Source: Puia sp. (GTDB taxonomy: Bacteria; Bacteroidota; Bacteroidia; Chitinophagales; Chitinophagaceae). From it: a stretch of DNA of 64,000 nt. The stretch covers positions 248,001 through 312,000 of the forward strand of contig JARLGZ010000177.1 in assembly GCA_031292515.1 (NCBI GenBank). The letters are read 5' to 3'. The position numbers and the translations under genes are program-made. Shown here piece after piece: positions 27,862 through 37,247 of the stretch (position 1 is its first letter; every line of letters begins with the position of its first letter). The notes under the pieces are model-generated. The model had not been told where the DNA came from and did no database searches. It was given only the letters and a program-made list of their open reading frames with translations.

Positions 27862-28195
27862 AAAACACAAAATCCCGCTCATCTTCCTCCCTTTCACCTA
27901 CACTTGTCCATTCGCTCCCCACCCTCGTGCCATTCTTTCTTCCCATCTCACCGGGGCTCTCTCCCTATCTTCACCGGATTCCGTTTGCAAGTTCCTTCCC
28001 GGGAGCAGGCTGCTCACATCTTTGCCCGGCCGACCTATCCACACGATAACACATAGACATCTACAAACCAACATGTTAGATAAGACACAGACGGAACTTG
28101 TCCATCGTCCCTGCCTCCCCTTCCGCTTTAAAAAACTCCATGCCGGCAAAATGAATACGATTTCTTTACGTTAATGCTTTAAAATACAACAGGAT
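27862..28195. other. 334-bp non-coding stretch with a pyrimidine-rich half
   Basis: Between the GT2 gene and the TPR kinase gene. The first half (about 27895-27990) is strongly C/T-rich on the plus strand. No terminator hairpin with a T-run, RNA gene or convincing small ORF was seen. CATCTTTG (around 28017) is one mismatch from the -7 consensus but is far from the next start. Confidence 0.5.
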
Positions 28196-30097
28196 ATGTG
28201 TGGGCTGACGTTTAGGGCGATAAGATATGGCCTTCCTGCCATAGCGGGCTTATTGCTTTTTACTGCTTCTTTTGGCCAAATTGCGGAGATCCGGCAATTA
28301 CAAAGCCAGTTGCCTGTCACCAGGGACAGTCTTCAATACGTGGATATCCTGAACAGGATAGGTCTGCTTATTCATATGAAGAATGCCGATAGCTGCTTCT
28401 ACTACAGCGTCCGTGCAAAATCGATCGCCGACAGGCGGGACTATGGCAAAGGACAGGCGGACGCCTATAACAACATCGCCGCCGCGCTCTATCTGAAAGG
28501 CCTTTACAGCCAGGCCCTGCAGTCATTCAGCAGGGCTATGGAAGCTTACAGGAAGATTGACGACATTCCTGATGTCGCGCAGATGTATATGAATTCGGCC
28601 GTCACCTATGATGCGACAGGAGATCACCGGAACGCCATACAGTTTTCACGGACAGCGCTCCGAACTGCCTATGGCCTGGATAGCGAAGGATCCGGAAGAG
28701 ACTCTGTCATGAGCATGCTTTATGCCAATTTCGACAACCTGAATCCCGGGTTGTCAGAGGATTCGTCCCGTTATTTCAGGACAAAAGCGGAACACATAGC
28801 GCTAAAATATAAAGATGAACGGGTCCTGCTTTTTCTCAGGCAGATAGAGGCGGAAAAACTCCTTGACAAGAAGAAGACGGAAGATGCACTGCCGGATATC
28901 CTCCAGTCGCTGGATATCGCCCGGAAGAATCAATGGGAATACCACGAAATCGAAGGTCTCGATCTCTATGGAAGCTATTTTATGGCAAAGGACAATATAG
29001 ACAGCGCCGTGGAATGCTACAAAAAAATGTACGGGCTGGCTCTTGCCAATGGATATGGGTATATGCAGACGCAGGTATTGCAGTCGCTTTTGAATTGCTA
29101 TGAAATAGAAAACGACGAACCACAGGAGTTAAAAACGAACAAATTACTGATCAGCGCGCTCACAAGGGAAAACGACAACAACAAGAGTTTTATCGGGGAT
29201 TACGTCCAGTACAACACCGCCCAGGAGAAGGTCAGACAACTGGAGAGCGTCAATTTGAAGAACAACCGAACGATCGCCCTGCTGGCCGGACTTTGCCTGC
29301 TGGCCCTGGCCGTCATCATCGTAATATTCCTGCTTTACAAAATGTCCCGGAGACATTCCGCGGCTCAGGCTCAGCTCAACGAAAAGATCTCCGCCCAAAA
29401 TGAACTGCTCCGCCAATCCGATGAGTTCAAAGCCTCCCTGATCTCGATGCTTGCGCATGATTTCAGGTCTCCGTTGAATTCCGTACTGTCCATGATCAGC
29501 CTGCTGGATAATTCGATCGGATTCGATAAAGAAGACCTTCCCCGGATATACAGATCGATAGACACGGAAGTCAGGAATATCCTGCTGACATTCGACAATA
29601 TCCTCAACTGGATAAAAAAGCAGCTATCGGGATATATATTCCACCCGGAATTTATGAGAATGCACGAAATGGTAGACGAATCGGCTTCGATGTTCAGGGA
29701 CCAGATAGCGGCCAAACAAATAAAAATCCAAAACGAGATCGCATCGACCCTGGTGCTGCATTCGGACAAGGAAATCGTGCAGTTTGTAACGCGCAACCTG
29801 ATCCACAATGCCTTGAAATTCTCACCTGTTGGGGGCGCCATTACCGTCAACGCAAGGCGGGAAAATGAAGAGATCATCGTTTCTGTCAGGGACCAGGGGA
29901 AAGGAATTACGGAAGACCAGGCGGCAAAGCTTTTCACCTTTTCCGACACCAACAGGATCAATGGTCACAAGAACGGCGTGGACAAAGGCGCCGGCATCGC
30001 CCTGACGATCTCCAGGGAATTCATTCACAAGCTGGGTGGCCGCATCTGGGTGGAAAACCGGGAGGGTGCCGCCTTCTTTTATGCGTTGCCGATATAA
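28196..30097 (+). CDS. TPR-containing sensor histidine kinase
   Basis: Exported/membrane sensor kinase of 633 residues. A signal peptide (about 1-27) is followed by tetratricopeptide-like helical repeats (about 40-340; for example ADAYNNIAAALYLKGLYSQAL), one membrane helix (about 362-384), a short coiled coil, HisKA with LAHDFRSPLNSVLSMISLLD, and HATPase_c with NLIHNALKFSPVGG, VRDQGKGITEDQA and GAGIALTISREF. The G2 box has AGIALT rather than the usual GLGL. No response regulator is adjacent. The periplasmic TPR plus kinase design is common in Bacteroidota; the ligand is unknown. Confidence 0.9.
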   Translation: MCGLTFRAIRYGLPAIAGLLLFTASFGQIAEIRQLQSQLPVTRDSLQYVDILNRIGLLIHMKNADSCFYYSVRAKSIADRRDYGKGQADAYNNIAAALYLKGLYSQALQSFSRAMEAYRKIDDIPDVAQMYMNSAVTYDATGDHRNAIQFSRTALRTAYGLDSEGSGRDSVMSMLYANFDNLNPGLSEDSSRYFRTKAEHIALKYKDERVLLFLRQIEAEKLLDKKKTEDALPDILQSLDIARKNQWEYHEIEGLDLYGSYFMAKDNIDSAVECYKKMYGLALANGYGYMQTQVLQSLLNCYEIENDEPQELKTNKLLISALTRENDNNKSFIGDYVQYNTAQEKVRQLESVNLKNNRTIALLAGLCLLALAVIIVIFLLYKMSRRHSAAQAQLNEKISAQNELLRQSDEFKASLISMLAHDFRSPLNSVLSMISLLDNSIGFDKEDLPRIYRSIDTEVRNILLTFDNILNWIKKQLSGYIFHPEFMRMHEMVDESASMFRDQIAAKQIKIQNEIASTLVLHSDKEIVQFVTRNLIHNALKFSPVGGAITVNARRENEEIIVSVRDQGKGITEDQAAKLFTFSDTNRINGHKNGVDKGAGIALTISREFIHKLGGRIWVENREGAAFFYALPI

Positions 30098-30157
30098 CCG
30101 CCCGCAGGACGTTCCCGGGAAATCGAACAATCTGCAAAAAATAATCGATCGGTAAAC

Positions 30158-31309
30158 CTAAACGGTCTGTAAAAGGAGCGGGTGCTGGCTGGCGGTATGC
30201 AGATCGCGCCAGACACGGTTAATGGCTGCATCCGGATCGGCAGCGGAAAGTCCGCAAAAGGGATACAGTTCATCGACGATCTGCCTGGCTCCGGCTGCCA
30301 GCCCGCGACTCGCGCTGCTGACCTCCCCTAACAGATTGGCCCATGCGGAATGCTCCGGGCCGTCATCATGCTTCCCTATCCGCAAACCCACCTCCCAGGA
30401 GGAATCTATGGCGTCATAAAAAATCCGTCTCAAAACCTGCAGCTTCTCCTTTGCCTCACCGGCCAGCCGCAAAGAAAGTCCACCCCCGTCTTTCATGCCG
30501 ATCCCGCCATTTTTATAAGCAGCCCTTCCTGCGATGATCGGTTCGCCCAATTCGATAAACCGGGCCGCCATACCGGAGCTGTTCACTGCCAACGTGGTTT
30601 CCGCCAGTTGCAGAAACGGATATTGATAAATGGGCTGGGGAAGAACGGCGCCATCCCGGCTTATTACAAAACACCTGTCCTCCTCTACCCGCAGGTCCTG
30701 CACCCCGAACCGGTGACTGGCCGTTGCGATCAGTCCGGAGACACGCCAGTTCTGCTCCACCCGGACTTCTTCCCGTAAGAATACAAAAGACCGCACCAAA
30801 GAGCTGCCATCGTCGTTTTTTAAAGGCACCCCTCCCTCTTCGATCACACAATTGGCCGTGAAGGCAGTGGCATGGGGAGCTCCGGTCGCCCAATCCCAAG
30901 ATCCCGTGATCGTATAACCGCTGCCGGTTCGCCTGGCGATGCCCGAAGGACGACCGCTACCGGCAAGACATACGAACGGGTCTTTAAAAAGCTTCTTCGC
31001 GGTTTCCGGATTCAGAAACCCCGCAAACCAATTTGCCCCGCTGCAAAGGGTCACCGTCCATCCCGCACTCCCATCCACCCAGGCCAGCCCCTCTTCTATC
31101 CTTAGTCCTTCGGGAAGCGACAGCGCCAGCCCGCCATATTGTTCCGGCACATAAAGGTTGAACCAGCCCTGTTCGCAGATGACCGATAATTGCCGCATAT
31201 GCAGCCGGCCCAAACGCTCCGCCTCCGGCGCCAATTCCCTGATAATCCTGGTTGCGGAAGCAGGGACAAAACTGGAAGGATGAGCAGGAGAAGACATTTT
31301 TTTGTTCAT
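30158..31309 (-). CDS. Acyl-CoA-dehydrogenase-like flavoprotein in the TPP-riboswitch operon
   Basis: Soluble protein of 383 residues with the acyl-CoA dehydrogenase fold: an N-terminal helical domain, a beta-barrel middle (TGSWDWATGAPHATAF) and a C-terminal helical bundle ending in INRVWRDLHTASQHPLL. That C-terminal motif is typical of the flavin-dependent monooxygenase branch (DszC/HsaA-like) rather than true acyl-CoA dehydrogenases, and no catalytic Glu for acyl-CoA is obvious. ATG at 31309 (or 31297); the frame runs to 31408 but would overlap pnuC. It is 44 bp downstream of pnuC and likely shares the TPP riboswitch. Substrate unknown. Confidence 0.8.
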   Translation of the reverse strand: MNKKMSSPAHPSSFVPASATRIIRELAPEAERLGRLHMRQLSVICEQGWFNLYVPEQYGGLALSLPEGLRIEEGLAWVDGSAGWTVTLCSGANWFAGFLNPETAKKLFKDPFVCLAGSGRPSGIARRTGSGYTITGSWDWATGAPHATAFTANCVIEEGGVPLKNDDGSSLVRSFVFLREEVRVEQNWRVSGLIATASHRFGVQDLRVEEDRCFVISRDGAVLPQPIYQYPFLQLAETTLAVNSSGMAARFIELGEPIIAGRAAYKNGGIGMKDGGGLSLRLAGEAKEKLQVLRRIFYDAIDSSWEVGLRIGKHDDGPEHSAWANLLGEVSSASRGLAAGARQIVDELYPFCGLSAADPDAAINRVWRDLHTASQHPLLLQTV

Positions 31310-31353
31310 AGTTCGTTTTAAAAGGGCTGTATGGAGAGGGTCTGTCAGCAGTC

Positions 31354-31986
31354 TTATGCAGTCGTGGCTCCCGGGACAGCGTGCTCCGCCCTGATGATCT
31401 TCCGCCATTCGAAATAGCCCTGTATCGCTATGATAAACAGGAACAGCGTCAGCGCGGCATACAAGGGCAATTGCTTGTACAACAACAGGGGAATCGCAAA
31501 TGCATTGGAAAGGTTCAGCAGGATCCAGTTTTCAATCTTCCTTTTTGCGAGCAGCCACATACCGGCCCAGGCCGTGGCGCTCACCCAGGCATCCCACAAA
31601 GGGACGGTTGAAGGAGTAAAGTATTTCAGCAGGATGGCCAGTAACCCAAATCCGCCCAGGACGATCCCCGCCACGACGGTCCATTCCTGCGCGGTACAAT
31701 AGCTCGCTTTTACCGGCGGCTCATTTCTCTTCCTGATCCAGTACCACCAGCCATAGATACTCATGACCACATAATAGCCATTCAGCAGGCATTCCGCGAA
31801 TAACCCCGCCGAATAAAGAATATAAATAGAGAGCAGCGTCCCGGCAATACCTGCCGGATACAAGGCGATCCGGTTAGTCCTTGCTAACAAGACTTCCGCT
31901 ACCCCCAACGAGACGGCTACCCATTGCAGCCCATCCGTCTGGCTTATCTGTCCGGCAAATAAATGCCACCATTCCTGCAAACTCAT
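31354..31986 (-). CDS. pnuC: PnuC-family vitamin transporter, probably thiamine-type (PnuT)
   Basis: Inner-membrane facilitator of 210 residues with about seven membrane segments. Family features are the aromatic YGWWYWIRKRNE segment near residue 80 and the late block NWILLNLSNAFAIPLLLYK with YFEWRK at the end. PnuC proteins import nicotinamide riboside, but members under TPP riboswitches in Bacteroidota are assigned to thiamine (PnuT). The TPP aptamer about 35 nt upstream supports thiamine here. ATG at 31986. The next gene is a flavoprotein in the same transcript. Confidence 0.9.
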   Translation of the reverse strand: MSLQEWWHLFAGQISQTDGLQWVAVSLGVAEVLLARTNRIALYPAGIAGTLLSIYILYSAGLFAECLLNGYYVVMSIYGWWYWIRKRNEPPVKASYCTAQEWTVVAGIVLGGFGLLAILLKYFTPSTVPLWDAWVSATAWAGMWLLAKRKIENWILLNLSNAFAIPLLLYKQLPLYAALTLFLFIIAIQGYFEWRKIIRAEHAVPGATTA

Positions 31987-32019
31987 AAAACCGCGTTGTT
32001 GTGTTTTCGACCTGGTCTT

Positions 32020-32128
32020 TTCTTCCCTACGCCGGTATTACCCGGATCAGGTGTATGAAAGAAGACTGCTGTGGACATCTCCTTCCAATGGGTATATTCT
32101 CAGCCTGTTTTTTAAGGCACCCCTCGTG
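32020..32128 (-). ncRNA. TPP (thiamine pyrophosphate) riboswitch
   Basis: On the minus strand the leader of pnuC has all the conserved THI-box parts in order: GAGGGGTGCC (about 32125-32116), the pyrimidine-sensor CTGAGA (32103-32098) followed by ACCC, then ACCTGATCCGGG and TAATACCGGCGTAGGGAA. The distance from the aptamer end to the ATG at 31986 is about 33 nt. No intrinsic terminator is obvious in that stretch, so control is more likely at translation initiation. Confidence 0.95.
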
Positions 32129-32139
32129 TATTGCGGCAA

Positions 32140-32147
32140 CAAAGATA
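32140..32147 (-). promoter_or_regulatory. -7 box (TATCTTTG) of the TPP-riboswitch transcript
   Basis: Perfect TAnnTTTG on the minus strand, about 12 bp upstream of the first aptamer helix and just past the stop codon of the DUF92 gene. It implies that transcription starts directly at the riboswitch. Confidence 0.6.
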
Positions 32148-32148
32148 G

Positions 32149-32913
32149 CTACAAAATACCGTTCAACAACCAGGCACATAGGGCGGCGGCGGCGGTATTT
32201 AACAAATTGACAGCATTATTGCCGATATACTGTTTCCTTTCCCAGGTCGCCCCGAGCAGCGAATCGACAATATTTCCGGTGATACCCGCCACGACAATAA
32301 TGCCTGTAAATTTGAACCGAAACGTCCAGGCGGAGAAGTGGTTGCGCGGACAAAAAATGTTTTCGAGGCCCCCGCCCGCGAGATAGATACCGGCGATGAG
32401 CACGGCGCCGGCCAGTCCGCATAAAGAACCTTCCAGGCTGATCACGCCATCCCGTCCGCGCTCGCCCTTTCCAAATCCGATGATAGAATAGAATCGTCTG
32501 CCGTAAACATTTCCCAGTTCGGATGACAAAGTATCCGAGCTGGCAGCTGCAAAAGCCGCAGCTATCAGCAGTTGGAATTTTTCCGCATGGAAGGGGGCGA
32601 GTAAGGCCGCCAGACCGGCAAAGGCGGCTACACCTGCATTGGCAAAAACCTGACCCGCCGTCCGCGTTCCTTTTTCATGTTCGGCAAGACCCTGCTGCCG
32701 TTTCCAGGACAATTTCCAGGATGTGGCTGCGGTACCGGCAAAGAAAAAACCCGCCATCATGGCCAGCCCGGTATAGCCTCCGCCCGCGAAGACAGCAAGG
32801 GCCAGGAACGCGCCGGTCAAAGCAGCCGGCAAAGTGAGTTTGTGGGCCTTAACGCTATACACTGCACCCGCCACAAGGAATATCATTACCGGTAATAGTC
32901 GCAAAAGATTCAT
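32149..32913 (-). CDS. DUF92 family membrane protein
   Basis: Integral membrane protein of 254 residues with about six or seven hydrophobic segments, fitting DUF92 (TIGR00297). Typical blocks are KLTLPAALTGAFLALAVFAGGGYTGLAMM, an EKGTRTAGQVFANAG segment, SSDTLSSELGNVYG, and GRDGVISLEGSLCGLAGA. Plant relatives (VTE6) act as phytyl-phosphate kinases; the bacterial role is not established. ATG at 32913, 61 bp after the RND gene ends. It stops right before the riboswitch promoter. Confidence 0.88.
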   Translation of the reverse strand: MNLLRLLPVMIFLVAGAVYSVKAHKLTLPAALTGAFLALAVFAGGGYTGLAMMAGFFFAGTAATSWKLSWKRQQGLAEHEKGTRTAGQVFANAGVAAFAGLAALLAPFHAEKFQLLIAAAFAAASSDTLSSELGNVYGRRFYSIIGFGKGERGRDGVISLEGSLCGLAGAVLIAGIYLAGGGLENIFCPRNHFSAWTFRFKFTGIIVVAGITGNIVDSLLGATWERKQYIGNNAVNLLNTAAAALCAWLLNGIL

Positions 32914-32974
32914 AATCAGGCCGAAACTTAATAAAAATTTAGCGAAACACCGAGAGTCATTACTCGACCCGCTA

Positions 32975-35900
32975 TCATGCCATCGCTACCGGCGGCGCCA
33001 GCAGCTTATAGAGCACGGGTGTCACCACACGGGTCAGGATCGTCGAGCTCAGCAGACCGCCGATGATCACCAGGGCCAGCGGGGAATAAAGCGGGTTATT
33101 CTCCGCCACCAACGGGATAAGACCGCCGATAGCCGTAAGCGTGGTGAGAATGATCGGCACGAACCGGGTCTCGCCGGCTTCCTGGATCGCCTCTTCAAGC
33201 CCCATTCCCCCCTTTCGCAGCTGGTCCGTATAGTCGACGAGCAGGATGGAATTCTTCACTTCAATACCGATCAGTGCGATGATGCCAATAACGGCTACAA
33301 AAGAGAAGGTATTACCGGTGGCCAGCAACATCAGCACGGCGCCGATGATCCCAAGCGGAACAACGGATAAAACAATCAGCGTACCCTTGAAGGTCTTGAA
33401 TTCCAGGATCAGGATCCCGAGTATGCCGAAGATCGTAATCAGGATGATGGTGCCAAGCCCCCCAAAACTTTCTTTTTTGCTTTCCACCTCGCCGGCCGCC
33501 ACATAGCTTGCACCTTTTGGAAAAGCCATCTTGTCGAGTTCCCTCAGGAGCCCTTCGGTGACTTTGGTGGTATTGTAGCCGCTGCGCAAAAAGGCAGTCA
33601 CGGTGGTATACCGATCCTTGTCATAATGGTGGATGGTAGTCGGTGAACTCTGGAAACGGATATCCGCCAATTGTCCAAGCGGAATCGAAGTCCCGCTGCC
33701 CGAACTCAGGTAGACTTTGTCCAGCGCGTCAAGCGTCTGCCGGCCTTCCCGGGGCAGGCAAATATTGATATTGTAATCGTCGCCATTGTCCTTACGAAAC
33801 TTGCCAATGTCGAGCCCCGCTACCGCCATCCGTACGGACCTGTCGATCTCGTTGACCGGGACGCCGAGAATGCCGGCTTTCTCCTTGTTGACAGCCACTT
33901 TGATATCCGTTTTCAGGGTGGTCAGCTCATTATTGACATAGATGGTTCCGGGTGTCTTTTTCAAAAGGTCTTCTACACGGAACGCCAGGGTCCGCAAGGT
34001 ATCGAGGTCTTCCGAGAACAGGCGGATCGCTATAGGAGCTTCTATAGGAGGGCCCTGTTCGAAATCCTTCACCTCGATCTTTGCCCCGGGGTAGTCTTTG
34101 AATCTCTGCCGGAGGGAATCGATCAATTGTCTTTTTTTTGCAGGAGGTGTCTCATTCAACTGGACAAACAACTGCGCATAGTTGCTCACCTCGTTCTGAG
34201 GAATGACATTGTAATAGATACGCGGGTTTCCCCGCCCCACATTGGTGGCATAATTTTTCAAATCCGGAAGATGACTGATCTCCCCCTCGACCCAACGGGC
34301 GACCTTATCGGTTGCGGGCAGGCTGGTACCCAGGGGCGTCTCGATGTTGACCAGGAACATCGGCTTTTCCGAAGCCGGGAATACGCTGAACCCTACGATA
34401 GGGATCAGCGCCAGGCATCCCAGAAAGATGCCCCCCGCGATGAGCAGGGTGAGTACCGGCCTGGCAATGGCGGCGTGCAGCAGCCTGCGATAAGAGCCGT
34501 TGATGAACCGTTTCAGGCCGCGGAGAAAGAGATTGCCTTCGGGATGTTCATGACTGCTGAGTATCCTGCTGGACAGGAAGGGCACGATGGTCAGCGAGAC
34601 AAACAAGGAAGCAAGTACCGTCGTCACGACGGCAGCCGGCAGGCTTCGTATAAAATCACCGGCCCCCTCCGGCAGGAACATCAGGGGCAGAAAAGCGAAT
34701 ATGAGTGTTGCCGTGCAACCCAACACGGCGAGGCCTATCTGCCGGGTGGCAGCCATGGCTGCTTCTTTACGGTCGTACCCCATGCGCAGGTAGCGCTCGA
34801 TATTTTCCACCACCACGATGCTGTCATCGACCAGCAGGCCCAATGCCACCACCATCCCTACAATGCTGAGCTGGTTGATCGTGATATGAAATAAGTCGAG
34901 CAGGAACAGACCGATAGCCAGCGACAAGGGGATCGAGATCATCACGACAAGGGACGCGCGGGGACCCAGCGGCAACAAGGTCAACATCACCAGGACGATC
35001 GCGATCGCAAAATCCCTCGCAAAATGGTCTAGCCGGGTATGAACGCTCTGTGCATTGTTAAAACTCTTTTCGTACCGGATGGAGGAAGGCAGTTCTTTCC
35101 GGAACTTGTCGAGAACAGGCTCCATCTCTTTTTCGACAGCGAAAATATTGGTACCTGACTTACGGCTGGCGGTGACAAACACGCCTCGTTTCCCGTTTAG
35201 ACGACCGATATAATTCTGTTCCTCATAATCGAACGACACTTCGGCGATATCCTTTACGTATACGATCTTTCCGCCGGTGCCGCTGATAATCGTGTTCCTG
35301 ATCTCTTCGATATTTTTGTAATCGCCGCTGGTCTTGATATTGAATTTCTTTTCACCCATTTCGACATCCCCTCCCGGGATATTCACATTCTCCCGCTGGA
35401 TGGCCCCGATCACTTTATCCAGGGGGATCCTGTCCTGCGCCAATTTCTCGAGGTTGAGCGAAATCCGGACCTGCTGTTGGGGAAAGGCCCAGTTTTCCGC
35501 ATTCTTCAGGGACTTTATCTTCTCCAGCCTCTCCTTCAGCTTCTTGCTCCATTCCTCCAGATCCCTGTAAGGCGCCGTCTCGCTGAGCAAAGCCACCTGC
35601 AGGATATTCACATCGGAAGGTGTGAATTTTTGGATGTTGATGCTGAGGATATCCGCGGGGAGATCACCCCGGATAGCATCCAGCTCCCGGACAACATCCT
35701 GGTATTTTTTATCGGGATCGGTCTCATATTTGAATTCGATATTGATCACGGCAAGACCATCGTCGATAGTGGAACGGATACGCTTTACGTCGTCCATTTC
35801 ATTAAACCTTTTTTCGATAGGGTCGACTACCAGCTCTTCCATGTCTTTCGGACTGGTACCCGGATAAATGACGATCGCGGAGAACTGCGGCGCCTGGATA

Positions 35901-36016
35901 TCCGGGTCTTCGCCCCGGGGCATGTTCAACAGGGAGTTTACCCCAATGGCCGCCAGCATGATGAATACAATCAGGGTAAACTGGTAGTTCTTCACGGAAA
36001 AATCGGTGATTCTCAT
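32975..36016 (-). CDS. RND efflux transporter permease subunit (AcrB/MexB-like)
   Basis: Inner-membrane proton-driven pump of 1013 residues with the RND layout: membrane segment 1 near residues 12-30, a large periplasmic domain, a membrane bundle at about 335-545, a second periplasmic loop, and a final bundle near 860-1005. The proton-relay motif in the fourth helix is GLLVDDSIVVVEN (Asp-Asp), as in HAE1 drug exporters, rather than the metal-type CusA. It is the last gene of the tetR-tolC-MFP-RND operon. The substrate is unknown, but the TetR control suggests toxic compounds. Confidence 0.94.
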   Translation of the reverse strand: MRITDFSVKNYQFTLIVFIMLAAIGVNSLLNMPRGEDPDIQAPQFSAIVIYPGTSPKDMEELVVDPIEKRFNEMDDVKRIRSTIDDGLAVINIEFKYETDPDKKYQDVVRELDAIRGDLPADILSINIQKFTPSDVNILQVALLSETAPYRDLEEWSKKLKERLEKIKSLKNAENWAFPQQQVRISLNLEKLAQDRIPLDKVIGAIQRENVNIPGGDVEMGEKKFNIKTSGDYKNIEEIRNTIISGTGGKIVYVKDIAEVSFDYEEQNYIGRLNGKRGVFVTASRKSGTNIFAVEKEMEPVLDKFRKELPSSIRYEKSFNNAQSVHTRLDHFARDFAIAIVLVMLTLLPLGPRASLVVMISIPLSLAIGLFLLDLFHITINQLSIVGMVVALGLLVDDSIVVVENIERYLRMGYDRKEAAMAATRQIGLAVLGCTATLIFAFLPLMFLPEGAGDFIRSLPAAVVTTVLASLFVSLTIVPFLSSRILSSHEHPEGNLFLRGLKRFINGSYRRLLHAAIARPVLTLLIAGGIFLGCLALIPIVGFSVFPASEKPMFLVNIETPLGTSLPATDKVARWVEGEISHLPDLKNYATNVGRGNPRIYYNVIPQNEVSNYAQLFVQLNETPPAKKRQLIDSLRQRFKDYPGAKIEVKDFEQGPPIEAPIAIRLFSEDLDTLRTLAFRVEDLLKKTPGTIYVNNELTTLKTDIKVAVNKEKAGILGVPVNEIDRSVRMAVAGLDIGKFRKDNGDDYNINICLPREGRQTLDALDKVYLSSGSGTSIPLGQLADIRFQSSPTTIHHYDKDRYTTVTAFLRSGYNTTKVTEGLLRELDKMAFPKGASYVAAGEVESKKESFGGLGTIILITIFGILGILILEFKTFKGTLIVLSVVPLGIIGAVLMLLATGNTFSFVAVIGIIALIGIEVKNSILLVDYTDQLRKGGMGLEEAIQEAGETRFVPIILTTLTAIGGLIPLVAENNPLYSPLALVIIGGLLSSTILTRVVTPVLYKLLAPPVAMA

Positions 36017-36069
36017 AAAAATTTATTTTTTTGACTACGCGGTGCGGCAATCATTTCTTCATTGATAAA

Positions 36070-37137
36070 TCAATTCATCGGTTTTACGACAGCCCCCGGC
36101 GTGAGATAGCCGACACCTTCCGTGATCACCTCGCTGATATTCTCCAATCCGCTGCTAACGGCAATTTTATCCTTCTGCAGGAAGGCGATCCGGACCGGAT
36201 TTTTTTTCACGGTCCGGCGGTCGGCATTCAACGTATAGACATATCCCGTTTTCCCGTCTCCTTCCGCGAGGGCTTCCGGCGGAATCAGCGTAAGGGTCTG
36301 CCGCACCGAAGTCTGCAATTGAAGGGTACAGAAAAGTCCCGGCGCCATTTTGTGCCCCGCCGGCGCCAGGCTGACTTCTATCGGATACGTGCCGTTTGCG
36401 GCGTCCGAAGCTTCCGCCATCTTTGTGATGACGCCCGTAAAAACGAGATCGGGATAAGCATCTATCTTTACAGTGGCCTTATCCCCTTTCCTCAGGACAG
36501 CCCAATCCTTGTCGGATACACCAAAACGGACGACCCATTCATTATTCTGCGTACCATTGAACTGGAAGACCGCCGTGCCCGGAGAAGCATACTCCCCTTC
36601 ACTCACGAGTTTCTGCAGGATGGTCCCTCCCTCCGTAGCTCTTATCTGCGCATACTGCCGGTTAAACTCGGCAATCTTCAACGCTTCGGCGGCCATTGTC
36701 AGCTGAGTTCGTGTATTCTGCAACTGTTCGAGCGACGCGACGGTATCGTTATAAAGATTTCTTATGCGCCCTTCATCCCGCCGTGCCTTCTCCACATTCT
36801 GAGCAGCCTGTTGAACCTGGGCATCGATCTCTGTCAGGTCCAGGGTGGCCAGTAATTGTCCTTTAGATACATGATCCCCCTCCTTCACATATATTTTGGA
36901 GATAATGCCTCCGATCTTGAACGAGGGGCGCGCCTCGGAATTGGACGCGATCAATCCGGAATATTGCAGGGGCCGGGAAATACTCGTCGTTTGGATTGGC
37001 TGAAGTTTTACGGCGATCGCGTCTTCTTCCGGCGGGATACCGGCCTCCTTGTTATTCCCGCATTTCACCAGGGCGAAGGCCAGGATCGCTGCGAGCGGGA
37101 AGCGGAGAGTTTGCATGATGTGGGTGGAGATCGGCAT
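36070..37137 (-). CDS. RND efflux periplasmic adaptor (membrane fusion protein)
   Basis: Adaptor linking the inner-membrane pump to the TolC-like channel, about 355 residues. A signal region ends near FALVKCGNN, which looks like a lipoprotein site although Lys before Cys is unusual. Then come the barrel-sandwich motif (KIYVKEGDHVSKGQLLATLD), an alpha-hairpin (about 105-165), a beta-barrel and a membrane-proximal domain. ATG at 37137 is used; another ATG seven codons in gives a more usual signal peptide. Upstream lies a 7-bp repeat array, translated in the longer open frame as LTTDHSLLTT. Confidence 0.92.
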   Translation of the reverse strand: MPISTHIMQTLRFPLAAILAFALVKCGNNKEAGIPPEEDAIAVKLQPIQTTSISRPLQYSGLIASNSEARPSFKIGGIISKIYVKEGDHVSKGQLLATLDLTEIDAQVQQAAQNVEKARRDEGRIRNLYNDTVASLEQLQNTRTQLTMAAEALKIAEFNRQYAQIRATEGGTILQKLVSEGEYASPGTAVFQFNGTQNNEWVVRFGVSDKDWAVLRKGDKATVKIDAYPDLVFTGVITKMAEASDAANGTYPIEVSLAPAGHKMAPGLFCTLQLQTSVRQTLTLIPPEALAEGDGKTGYVYTLNADRRTVKKNPVRIAFLQKDKIAVSSGLENISEVITEGVGYLTPGAVVKPMN

Positions 37138-37152
37138 ATGGATGGTTTTAGT

Positions 37153-37181
37153 AGTGAGTAGTGAGTGGTCAGTAGTGAGTG
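37153..37181 (+). repeat. Heptamer repeat array (four units) between tolC and the MFP gene
   Basis: Units AGTGAGT, AGTGAGT, GGTCAGT and AGTGAGT in exact 7-bp register on the plus strand, in the 110-bp gap between the tolC stop and the MFP start. It closely resembles the array at 7329-7357 in unit, copy number and orientation relative to transcription. Confidence 0.78.
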
Positions 37182-37247
37182 TTAAACAGACGTTGTCATG
37201 GTTGATTAATTTTTTACCTCTTTGCGCTGGTCTCATGACAAGAGCGT

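Noticed and set aside
28040-28048. CTATCCACA as a DnaA box
   Set aside because: It is a single copy with one mismatch and no neighbouring boxes, unlike the cluster at 15759-15922.
33671-34894. 407-codon open frame on the plus strand inside the RND pump gene
   Set aside because: It is exactly antisense to a well-conserved RND coding frame, has strongly skewed His/Gln/Asp/Arg composition and no family motifs; it is a shadow of codon bias.
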